NCBI GenBank assembly: GCA_015660855.1
Contig: JACSDG010000025.1
Coordinates: 1-35,875, forward strand
Origin: Magnetococcales bacterium
GTDB lineage: Bacteria > Pseudomonadota > Magnetococcia > Magnetococcales > UBA8363
DNA: 35,875 bases
Direction of reading: 5' to 3'
Shown here: one piece after another, positions 17,498 to 25,059 of the stretch
Numbering within the stretch: the first letter of the stretch is position 1
Layout: every line of letters starts with the position of its first letter
Position numbers and translations under genes: made by a program
Notes under the pieces: generated by a model
Told to the model about the DNA's origin: nothing
What the model saw: only the letters and a program-made list of their open reading frames with translations
Database searches by the model: none

Positions 17498-18430
17498 ATG
17501 CCGTTAGATTTGGTGAAAAAACATTCTGTTGGACTGGTTTTGTCCCTGTGTCTGTTGTTCCTTTTGCCCCCCGTGGCAAACGCCAAGGAAGACGCCACCA
17601 AAAAGCCTGCGGAAACATCTGCTGACAAAGTGATTGCCTCCATGGGCGACGTCAAGCTCATGGCCTCGGAATTGAACAGGCTTTTTGCTTACAGCGACCC
17701 AAAAGCCAGAAACCGGGTGCTTACCAACCCCAAATTGCTAGAACAAACGGTCCGCGAGGAATTGTTCAAAAAATTTATCGTCCAACAATCCAGCAACACC
17801 GGCTTTAGCAAACAACCCCAGGTACAATGGGCGGTTGACCGGGCCGGAGAAAATGTATTGCTTGAGCTGTATTTGAACTCCAATTCCAAACCCGAGGATA
17901 ATTTTCCCCCAGAAACCATGCTGAAAGAGGCCTACCAACAAAATCTGGTCCATTTTCAGGTACCCGTCCAGGTTCATGTCGCCCAGATTTTTCTCCCCAC
18001 CGATGGCGATGAGAAAAACAAAAAAGAGACCCACATCAAGATCAACGATCTTGCCGCCAAGGCCAAAAAGGCCAACGCCGATTTTGCCAGCCTAGCCAAG
18101 GAGCACTCCAAGCACGCCGAGAGTGCCTCCGCTGGTGGGGATATGGGTTGGATCCCTTTAAACCAACTGCTACCGGAAGTCAGCAAGGTCGCAGAATCCA
18201 TGAAAGTTGGGGAAATCAAAGGACCGATTCAGAGTCCCCAGGGTTTTCATGTCGTCAAGCTGTTGGAAACCAAACCGGCATCCACCCGATCCTTTGAAGA
18301 AGCCAAACCCGTTTTGATTGCCGGGTTGAAAAAACAACGGATGGAAGTCTTGCGGGCCCAGTTTTTAAAAAATCTGCTGGAAAAGGTTCCGGTGGTCATC
18401 GATAACGAAAGCATTTCCAAACTTAAATAA
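17498..18430 (+). CDS. Periplasmic parvulin-type peptidyl-prolyl isomerase
   Basis: The 310-residue protein has a cleavable signal (LVLSLCLLFLLPPVANA), a helical N-domain, and a parvulin domain with VQVHVAQIFLPTD, GGDMGWIPLNQL and GPIQSPQGFHVVKL. It shares its domain order and the ASMGDVxL opening with the preceding lipoprotein, so the pair arose by duplication. The start ATG has AAGGAG about 8 bases upstream. Located 20 bases before sapC, it may assist export or assembly of a surface protein. Confidence 0.92.
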   Translation: MPLDLVKKHSVGLVLSLCLLFLLPPVANAKEDATKKPAETSADKVIASMGDVKLMASELNRLFAYSDPKARNRVLTNPKLLEQTVREELFKKFIVQQSSNTGFSKQPQVQWAVDRAGENVLLELYLNSNSKPEDNFPPETMLKEAYQQNLVHFQVPVQVHVAQIFLPTDGDEKNKKETHIKINDLAAKAKKANADFASLAKEHSKHAESASAGGDMGWIPLNQLLPEVSKVAESMKVGEIKGPIQSPQGFHVVKLLETKPASTRSFEEAKPVLIAGLKKQRMEVLRAQFLKNLLEKVPVVIDNESISKLK

Positions 18431-18450
18431 ACTCCAGGAGGAGAGGCGGC

Positions 18451-19188
18451 ATGGCGCAACTTCTTTTTTATGAAAAACCTATCCCTCTGAACAAGGACAT
18501 TCACAAAAACCTTCACATCAAGACGGCAGATAATCTTTACAGTTTCAGCCGTATTACCAATTCGGTATTGTTGGCAGGGGTCGAGTTTGCCCATGCGGCC
18601 AAGGAATACTGTATTGTCTTCACCAAGGCGGGTGAGCTGATCATGCCGGTCGCCCTTTTGGGGTTGCGCAACGATGAAAATCTCTATGTCACTGGGGATA
18701 ATCGTTGGGATGCCCATTATGTCCCCGCCTTTATTCGCCGCTATCCTTTCATTTTGGCGGAATCGGGACAAGAAGAGGGCCAGAAGACGGTTTGCATTGA
18801 TGAAACCTTCATTGGACTCAACGACAAAGAAGGGCGGCGTCTTTTCGATGATGGTGGCGAGCCTACGGAATTTTTAAACAGTGCCATCAAGTTTTTGCAG
18901 GATTATCAAGGGCAATACCGGCGTACCGAGGTTTTCGTCAAACGAATGAAGGATTTTGATTTATTTACCGAAATCAGTGCCCAGGTACAAATGCCCGATG
19001 GACAAAAACTCAACATGGGCGGCCTGTTGGGAATTGATGAAAACAAACTGTTGCAATTGGAAAAAAGCAAAGCACTGGAGTTATTTCGCTCGGGGGAACT
19101 GAGCTGGGTCTACGCCCACTTGTTGTCCATGGGAAACATGCAAAGGCTTGGCGAACGCTTGACGAAAAGAAATTCTGTCCAGCCCTGA
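18451..19188 (+). CDS. SapC family protein
   Basis: The 245-residue protein matches the SapC family (PF07277), named for a Campylobacter fetus protein in the S-layer secretion locus. Visible family features are the opening LLFYEKPIPLNKDIHKNL, the middle NLYVTGDNRWDAHYVPAFIRRYPF, and a late LNMGGLLGIDENKL. The biochemical role of SapC is not well known. A very strong ribosome binding site (AGGAGGAG) precedes the ATG. Its place after two parvulins supports a link with surface protein assembly or export, but no S-layer protein or type I secretion gene is in the window. Confidence 0.9.
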   Translation: MAQLLFYEKPIPLNKDIHKNLHIKTADNLYSFSRITNSVLLAGVEFAHAAKEYCIVFTKAGELIMPVALLGLRNDENLYVTGDNRWDAHYVPAFIRRYPFILAESGQEEGQKTVCIDETFIGLNDKEGRRLFDDGGEPTEFLNSAIKFLQDYQGQYRRTEVFVKRMKDFDLFTEISAQVQMPDGQKLNMGGLLGIDENKLLQLEKSKALELFRSGELSWVYAHLLSMGNMQRLGERLTKRNSVQP

Positions 19189-19211
19189 TGCCTTGTCGTT
19201 TTTCAAGGTTG

Positions 19212-19312
19212 AACATGATGCCCTTTGGGCACAAAATCAAAACCTTGGAGGCTCCGCCTCCAAACCTCCGCCGGGGGGGATGATCCCCCCCGGACCCCCG
19301 CAATATTTTTTG
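19212..19312 (+). repeat. GC-rich nested-hairpin repeat, copy D
   Basis: This forward copy lies between the convergent 3' ends of sapC and the SDR gene. It starts with AACATGATGCCCTTTGGGCA, continues with CCTTGGAGGCTCCGCCTCCAA and the G7-ATGAT-C7 palindrome, and ends with CCCCCGCAATATTTTTT. The stem followed by a T-run could terminate transcription of sapC. Confidence 0.9.
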
Positions 19313-19345
19313 CCAAACTTTGTTTTTCCGATACTCGAATCCCCA

Positions 19346-20182
19346 TCAACCATGTGCCAACAACCGCTCCAGCATCCTTTGCGACAAAACCCGCCTTAAC
19401 AAAGCAGCCACATGGGTTGGCAGAGTCACCCCATAACGCAAGCGCGGTCGAGGACTTTCCAAGGCATGGATAACTTTCTTGACCACCGCTTCCGGTGGCA
19501 ATGAAAATCGACCTTCGGATTTTTCGCTGTCTTCATCTTCGCGCAACCATCGGTCATATTTTTGGGTGTGCCGACTGGTTTCAACCGGGATGTTTTCAAG
19601 GAAGGCCTTACGCGCATTGACACGAAAAGGGGTATTGATGGGGCCGGGTTGGATTAAAATAAAGTGAATGCCAGTCCCACGCATTTCCAGGCGCATAGCC
19701 TGAGTGATGCCCTCCAAGGCAAACTTTGTCGCCACATAGGCCCCACGATAGGGCAAAGCGACGAAACCAAGGATAGAACTGTTCTGCAACACCCGACCAC
19801 GACCCTGGCGTCGCATGACCGGCAAAACGAGGCGCGTCAATTCGTGGGTGCCAAAAAGATTGGTTTCAAACTGCCGCCGCAAAGCCTCCCGGGATAGATC
19901 CTCCATCGCCCCTGGCTGACCGTAAGCCCCATTATTGAAAAGGGCGTCCAACCGCCCCTGAGTCAAAGATAAAACATCATCCAACGCCCCTTTAATGGAC
20001 TCGGAATCATTGAGATCCAAGCGAAAAGACTCAAATCCCTCCCCCCGTAACCGCGCAACATCCCGATCCTTGCGGGCCGTAGCAAAAACTCGCCAGCCAC
20101 GGCCCCTCAGGGCCTGGGCACTGACATATCCAATGCCGCTGGAACATCCGGTAACGAGGATACATTTTTTGGTGGAGGCCAT
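19346..20182 (-). CDS. Short-chain dehydrogenase/reductase (SDR)
   Basis: The 278-residue classical SDR shows the NAD(P)-binding motif TGCSSGIG near the start, the NNGAYG motif, the catalytic-region SSILGF, and the YxxxK active site (YVATK) after YRGA. An Arg-rich segment after the first beta strand (ATARKDRDVARL) suggests NADP preference. The substrate is unknown. I chose the ATG at 20182; a GTG at 20215, right after the stop of the upstream gene, would add 11 residues. Neither start has a strong ribosome binding site. It follows the unknown gene with little or no gap. Confidence 0.88.
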   Translation of the reverse strand: MASTKKCILVTGCSSGIGYVSAQALRGRGWRVFATARKDRDVARLRGEGFESFRLDLNDSESIKGALDDVLSLTQGRLDALFNNGAYGQPGAMEDLSREALRRQFETNLFGTHELTRLVLPVMRRQGRGRVLQNSSILGFVALPYRGAYVATKFALEGITQAMRLEMRGTGIHFILIQPGPINTPFRVNARKAFLENIPVETSRHTQKYDRWLREDEDSEKSEGRFSLPPEAVVKKVIHALESPRPRLRYGVTLPTHVAALLRRVLSQRMLERLLAHG

Positions 20183-20215
20183 GTTCGGGTTGCCATCACT
20201 TGCGGACGCCGACAC

Positions 20216-20590
20216 TTATGGTTGTGTCAGAGTCGCCCGCCCACTCCCCTCCTCCCTGCTGGCTTCTTCCAATAGGGCATCAAACGAGGCTTCCCCAACG
20301 ACAGCCTCCACCAATCCTTCTTCGGCTTTCTGGCTATCTTTGCCCGAATCACCAAACAAGGTATCCATAAAGATTCGCGCCATGTTCCAACGCACGACAT
20401 CTTCGCCAACCAAAAGCTGTGGCAAGGCGATCGCCTGCTGCGTCCCCACCACCTGGGCCATGGCCTGAGCGGAAAACTCCACCGAATCGGCCCGACCCGT
20501 GCCAGACCCGCTCCTGTTCACGGTATCCTGGTTTTTTTTCGCATTGAGATAGGACAGTAGTGCCACCTGCCCCGCACTGTCGATCACCAT
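20216..20590 (-). CDS. Protein of unknown function upstream of the SDR gene
   Basis: The 124-residue product is not recognised. It has a short N-terminal segment with VALLSYLNAKKNQ, a Ser/Gly-rich linker, and Ala-rich helices (VEFSAQAMAQVVGTQQAIALPQLL; VVGEASFDALLEEASREEG). No signal or motif is seen. I chose the ATG at 20590 because GGGAGGGG lies 5-6 bases upstream; in-frame starts up to 20716 are possible but would run closer to the divergent clcA gene. Confidence 0.6.
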   Translation of the reverse strand: MVIDSAGQVALLSYLNAKKNQDTVNRSGSGTGRADSVEFSAQAMAQVVGTQQAIALPQLLVGEDVVRWNMARIFMDTLFGDSGKDSQKAEEGLVEAVVGEASFDALLEEASREEGSGRATLTQP

Positions 20591-20737
20591 CGAAACCCCT
20601 CCCAGCATCCATTCTAGATTTAAAAAGGCCTGGCTGCTGAACACACTGGCTTGTAGGCAGACGCAGACCGGTCTAGTATCGTTTTTTATTGCCACAGGGA
20701 TCTTATCGACAGCCATTTAGAAAATCTTGAAGAGTTC

Positions 20738-22483
20738 ATGCTCAAATTTATCCAAAGGCTGGGAATCAATGAACACATCGTCCTGTCCGTCATAGCAATA
20801 GCCATCGGCCTGATGGTTGGCTACGGGGCCATCCTGTTTCGCCTGTTGATCGAAGGCTTCCAGTTTCTTTTCATGGCCAGCGGTAACGAGAATGTCGCGG
20901 AAATCGTTCGCGGCCTTTCCTGGTGGCACGTCCTGTTCATGCCGGTGCTTGGTGGTGCCATCATCGGACCTTTGGTCCATTTTTTCTTCCCGAGTTCCCG
21001 AGGGGACGGCGTGCCGGAAGTCATGTCGGCGGTAGCGTTGCGTGGGGGAAAATTGGGATTGCGCGAAGGATTGGGAAAAATGCTTTCCTGCTCGCTATCC
21101 ATTGGCTGCGGTGGCTCGGTCGGCAGGGAAGGACCCGTCGTCCACCTGGGAGCCACCCTGGCTTCCTGGTTTGGTTCGCTCCTGCCCATGTCCAACAATC
21201 ACATGCGCACCATCGTCGGTTGTGGTGCCGCCGCAGGCATCGCCGCCTCCTTCAATGCCCCCATCGCCGGCGTCATGTTCGCCCTGGAAGTGATCTTGGC
21301 TGACTATGGACTGGCCACCTTTTCGCCCATCGTCCTTTCATCGGTCGTCGCCACCGTCATCGCCCGTATGCACCTGGGCGATTTTCCCGCCTTCATCGTC
21401 CCCAACTACACCCTGGTGTCTGCCTGGGAAATTCCCGCCTATGTGGGATTGGGACTGGTGTGCGGACTCACAGGGATTTTATTCATGGTGACCCTCTTCA
21501 AGATGGAAGATCTGTTCGCCACCATTAAAATTCCCATTTATCTCAAACCCATCATCGGTGGTTTTTGCCTGGGTGTCATCGCCCTGGTTTTTCCTGAAAC
21601 CATGGGGGTCGGTTATGACATCATGAATCATGCCTTGCTGGAAGAAATGGCCGTCCTCGCCATGATCGCCCTGATTTTTGCCAAAATCATCGCCACTTCC
21701 ATTGCCCTGGGGAGTGGCTTTTCCGGCGGAGTCTTCACCCCCAGTCTTTTCCTTGGTGCCATGGTGGGAGGAAGTTTCGGCACCATCGCGCATTCCATTT
21801 TTCCGGCAATCTCCGCCGGTCCCGGAGCCTATACCCTGGTCGGCATGGGAGCCATGGCCGCTGCGGTTTTGGGTGCCCCTATCGCTTCCATCCTGATCCT
21901 GTTCGAGCTGACCGGCGATTATCGCATCATGCTGGCCCTTATGGTCGCCTCCATCGTCGCCACCCTCCTGATCAACCAGATCTATCGCGAGTCGGTTTAT
22001 ACCAAAACCCTCAAACGCAAAAAAATTGATCTGCGCCAAGGCCGTGAAGCCAATCTGCTGCGCAATATTCCCGTCAGTTCCATTATTCGAAAAGATTTTG
22101 AAACCATTCAAGAATCGATGAACATTCGTCAATTCAAAGACAAAATCAGAGAATCACAGCAGGATTGTTTTATCGTCGTTGCGGCGGATGGCCATCTCAA
22201 GGGAATCATTTCTTTCCAGGATATTCGCAAGGTCGCCTTTGCAGAAGGGGAGTTTGACGATTTGGCCCTGATCAAGGACTTCTACATTCCGAACCCGGCG
22301 ACCATCCATCCCAATGAAAATTTATACGATGCCCTTTTGCGTTTTGAGGCCAACAATGTAGAACAACTCCCCGTCGTCGCCCCGGACGATCCTACCCTTG
22401 TCATTGGTTTAATTTCCATCCACAACATGATCCGCGCCTACAATATGGCCCTGCTCAGTCAAAACAACCCCTATCGTGATTGA
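20738..22483 (+). CDS. ClC-family chloride channel/antiporter with C-terminal CBS domains
   Basis: The 581-residue membrane protein has ClC signatures: GDGVPEVM at the helix D site, GREGPVVHLGA with the gating Glu, and GSGFSGGVFTPSLFLGA at helix N. The membrane part spans about residues 15-420. The C-terminal 150 residues form two CBS-like regions (VSSIIRKDFETIQ; NPATIHPNENLYDALLRF), which in relatives bind nucleotides and regulate transport. The helix D site is RGDGVP, not the GSGIP of E. coli ClcA, as in many CBS-bearing bacterial members. Transport direction and ion preference cannot be decided here. GAAGAG precedes the ATG. Confidence 0.93.
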   Translation: MLKFIQRLGINEHIVLSVIAIAIGLMVGYGAILFRLLIEGFQFLFMASGNENVAEIVRGLSWWHVLFMPVLGGAIIGPLVHFFFPSSRGDGVPEVMSAVALRGGKLGLREGLGKMLSCSLSIGCGGSVGREGPVVHLGATLASWFGSLLPMSNNHMRTIVGCGAAAGIAASFNAPIAGVMFALEVILADYGLATFSPIVLSSVVATVIARMHLGDFPAFIVPNYTLVSAWEIPAYVGLGLVCGLTGILFMVTLFKMEDLFATIKIPIYLKPIIGGFCLGVIALVFPETMGVGYDIMNHALLEEMAVLAMIALIFAKIIATSIALGSGFSGGVFTPSLFLGAMVGGSFGTIAHSIFPAISAGPGAYTLVGMGAMAAAVLGAPIASILILFELTGDYRIMLALMVASIVATLLINQIYRESVYTKTLKRKKIDLRQGREANLLRNIPVSSIIRKDFETIQESMNIRQFKDKIRESQQDCFIVVAADGHLKGIISFQDIRKVAFAEGEFDDLALIKDFYIPNPATIHPNENLYDALLRFEANNVEQLPVVAPDDPTLVIGLISIHNMIRAYNMALLSQNNPYRD

Positions 22484-22490
22484 TACCCTC

Positions 22491-24485
22491 ATGTCCCATG
22501 ATTTTTTGCTCAAAGACCTCAACCCCCCCCAGACCGAAGCCGTCACCGCCGCCGCCGGACCCATCATGATTCTGGCCGGAGCCGGTTCCGGCAAAACCAG
22601 GGTGCTGACCCGGCGTCTGGCCTGGCTCCTGGCCAAACAGGGTGTCCTGCCCAATGAAATCCTGGCCGTCACCTTTACCAACAAGGCGGCCAAAGAGATG
22701 CGTGAACGGATAACTCAACTGATCAACATGGACCCAGAGACTTCCCGGCGATTGTGGATTGGCACCTTTCACGGCATGAGTGCCCGCATATTACGCCAAA
22801 ATGCGGAAAAAATTGGCTTCAATCCCGATTTTATGATCCTCGACGCCTCCGATCAAGAACGGACCATACGCAAAATTGCCGAAGAAATCGAATTCAATAA
22901 CGTTTACTGGACTCCCAAGCGGTTGGCCACCACCTTTTCCCGTTGGAAAGATGGCGGGCTTGGACCCGAAGACATTACCGAAGAACATGTTCGCTTTTCC
23001 CAGGATGTGACACGTATTTCTCAAATTTTTTCCATGTATCAGGGGGTGCTCCTGAAGACCAACTGCATGGATTTTGGCGACCTTCTGGTTCATTGCCTGC
23101 GACTTTGGCGGCAATATCCCGAAATCCTTGATCGCTATCGCATGAGTTTTCGTCATATTTTGGTGGATGAATATCAGGACACCAACAAGGTGCAGTATGA
23201 TTGGATGCGTGCCCTGGCCAGTCATCATGGTAATTTATGCGTCGTTGGCGATGATGATCAATCCATCTACAGTTGGCGTGGTGCCCGTTTGGAAAATATC
23301 CTTAATTTTGAAAAAGATTTTCCAAATACCAAAATTGTTCGCCTGGAACAAAATTATCGCTCTACCGGCAATATTCTCAAAGCGGCCAGCCAACTGATCG
23401 ACCACAATCATGGCCGCATGGGAAAGACCCTTTGGACCGACGGTCCCTCCGGTCCAAAGCTGATCCGTTATGTCGCCGAGGATGGCGAAGACGAAGCCCG
23501 GTTTGTGGCGACGGAAATTGTACGCAACCTTGGCTCCGGAGGATCTTTCAGTCAGGCGGCGATTTTGGTCCGGGCGTCGCATCAAACGCGTATCCTCGAA
23601 GAAGCTTTGAACCGGCAGCGGATCCCTTATCAGGTGGTGGGGGGACTTCGGTTTGTGGAACGCGCGGAAATCAAGGATGCTGTCGCCTATTTGCGCCTGG
23701 CGCATTCCCAGTTGGATAATTTGGCCTTTGAGCGCATCATCAACACCCCCAAGCGCAAACTGGGAGACAAGGCCCTGGCCACCATTGAATCTTGCGCCCG
23801 GGAGACCGGGGATAGTTTGTTTGTCGGGGCCAAAACGGTCATTGCCGAAAACAGGTTGGGCAAAGCCACCCTGGCACCGTTGGCAGATTTTGTGGTACTG
23901 ATTGAAAAGGCAGCTGCGGAACTTGACGCCGGATTATTGCCTGGTGAAGTCATGGAGCACCTCCTGGATGAGAGCGGTTATCGAGTTTTTTTAAACGCGG
24001 GTGACCGTGGTGATGAAAAAAATGAAAACCTTACGGAATTGATCGCTTTTCTCCGGCAGGAGACCGATGTTACCGGATTTTTGGAACGGGTCTCGCTGGA
24101 TGCCGATTTGACGCACGAATCCAAAGTGTTGACCGATCATGTCGTCCTTTCCACCCTGCACGCCGCCAAGGGATTGGAATTTCCCCTGGTATTTCTGGTC
24201 GGCATGGAAGAGGGATTGTTGCCCCACAAACTGGCCCTGAAAGATGATCCCACGGGGTTGGAAGAAGAACGGCGATTGACTTATGTTGGGATGACCCGAG
24301 CAAAGGAAAGGCTTTATCTATCCCATGCCAAGCGTCGTTTCACCTATGATCGTCATGAATCGACACAGCCCTCCCGCTTTCTCGGGGAGCTTCCTGAAGA
24401 TGTCATGGAACTTAAAGGGTTACGGGTTGGAACGCATGCTGGAATCGGGGGATTTCATTCGCGGGGACGTTTTCCCCGACGTTAG
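22491..24485 (+). CDS. UvrD/Rep/PcrA-type superfamily 1 DNA helicase
   Basis: The 664-residue ATP-dependent 3'-5' helicase has all expected SF1A motifs: the Q-motif region LNPPQTEAV, Walker A AGAGSGKT (about 29-36), the VDEYQDTN Walker B, DDDQSIYSWRGA, EQNYRSTGNI, STLHAAKGLEFPLVF, and the late EERRLTYVGMTRAKERLYL. Its length is closer to Rep than to the roughly 720 or more of UvrD and PcrA. It should act in DNA repair or fork restart. The ATG at 22491 starts after the clcA stop; a GTG at 22476 overlapping clcA is also possible. Confidence 0.94.
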   Translation: MSHDFLLKDLNPPQTEAVTAAAGPIMILAGAGSGKTRVLTRRLAWLLAKQGVLPNEILAVTFTNKAAKEMRERITQLINMDPETSRRLWIGTFHGMSARILRQNAEKIGFNPDFMILDASDQERTIRKIAEEIEFNNVYWTPKRLATTFSRWKDGGLGPEDITEEHVRFSQDVTRISQIFSMYQGVLLKTNCMDFGDLLVHCLRLWRQYPEILDRYRMSFRHILVDEYQDTNKVQYDWMRALASHHGNLCVVGDDDQSIYSWRGARLENILNFEKDFPNTKIVRLEQNYRSTGNILKAASQLIDHNHGRMGKTLWTDGPSGPKLIRYVAEDGEDEARFVATEIVRNLGSGGSFSQAAILVRASHQTRILEEALNRQRIPYQVVGGLRFVERAEIKDAVAYLRLAHSQLDNLAFERIINTPKRKLGDKALATIESCARETGDSLFVGAKTVIAENRLGKATLAPLADFVVLIEKAAAELDAGLLPGEVMEHLLDESGYRVFLNAGDRGDEKNENLTELIAFLRQETDVTGFLERVSLDADLTHESKVLTDHVVLSTLHAAKGLEFPLVFLVGMEEGLLPHKLALKDDPTGLEEERRLTYVGMTRAKERLYLSHAKRRFTYDRHESTQPSRFLGELPEDVMELKGLRVGTHAGIGGFHSRGRFPRR

Positions 24486-24615
24486 CTCATGTTTAACACT
24501 GGACTGGACAGACGAGTCAAGCCATTTTTCCATATGATAGCCAGCATATTCCAGAAGGAGACATAAAAACCCGTCCGGCCTGGAACGTCATCCACTTTAT
24601 TATGGACGCCACCCC
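24486..24615. other. 130-base spacer before the HEPN-like gene
   Basis: The spacer holds an AAGGAG at 24555-24560 with no start codon at the usual distance. A 5-codon ORF at 24602 ends with a TGA that overlaps the HEPN-like ATG by four bases. No promoter could be assigned with confidence. Confidence 0.3.
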
Positions 24616-25059
24616 ATGATCCATGTGTCAAACTGCCGTAATTATAAGCTGGACCAGTCATGGAAAACGCATAGGAAGGCGGTCAAGTTGCAGGGACTGT
24701 CTCCAGCGTCCGCCAACCTCCTTCTTTTCTACGCCGTGGAATGTGGGCTAAAGTCTCTTCTTCTCAAAAAACACCTTTGGACCACCTGTCCGACAGATCG
24801 CGGCAACCTGCTCCGCAGCCATGACCTCGCGAAGATTTTCATGGGAACGGAACCTTCCAAAGCAGAGGTTGAAAAAGCAGCTCCTCCTTCTCCCCTGCAC
24901 CTTAAATGGGGATCGGAAAAAGTACCGCATATAAAAATTGGAGATGTCCATTCGGTGTGGCGATACGGTTTACCCATCGACCGGGATGACGAGAAAAAGG
25001 TCATCGCTTGGCTGCAGAAGGTCAATCAATACATTGCATTAAAAAGGATACAGCCATGA
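24616..25059 (+). CDS. HEPN-like small protein, partner of the dual-ATPase
   Basis: The 147-residue product looks helical. The stretch SPASANLLLFYAVECGLKSLLLKK (residues 30-53) and the later LRSHDLAKIF resemble HEPN proteins, whose helices carry a conserved A/E-C-G-L-K segment and an H-D-L motif. R-x6-H is present (RGNLLRSH), slightly longer or shifted compared with the typical R-x4-H of HEPN RNases, so nuclease activity is uncertain. Its stop overlaps the ATG of the ATPase gene (ATGA), so the two are almost surely made together. The start ATG lacks a clear ribosome binding site. The family call is moderate and comes from motif reading only. Confidence 0.5.
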   Translation: MIHVSNCRNYKLDQSWKTHRKAVKLQGLSPASANLLLFYAVECGLKSLLLKKHLWTTCPTDRGNLLRSHDLAKIFMGTEPSKAEVEKAAPPSPLHLKWGSEKVPHIKIGDVHSVWRYGLPIDRDDEKKVIAWLQKVNQYIALKRIQP

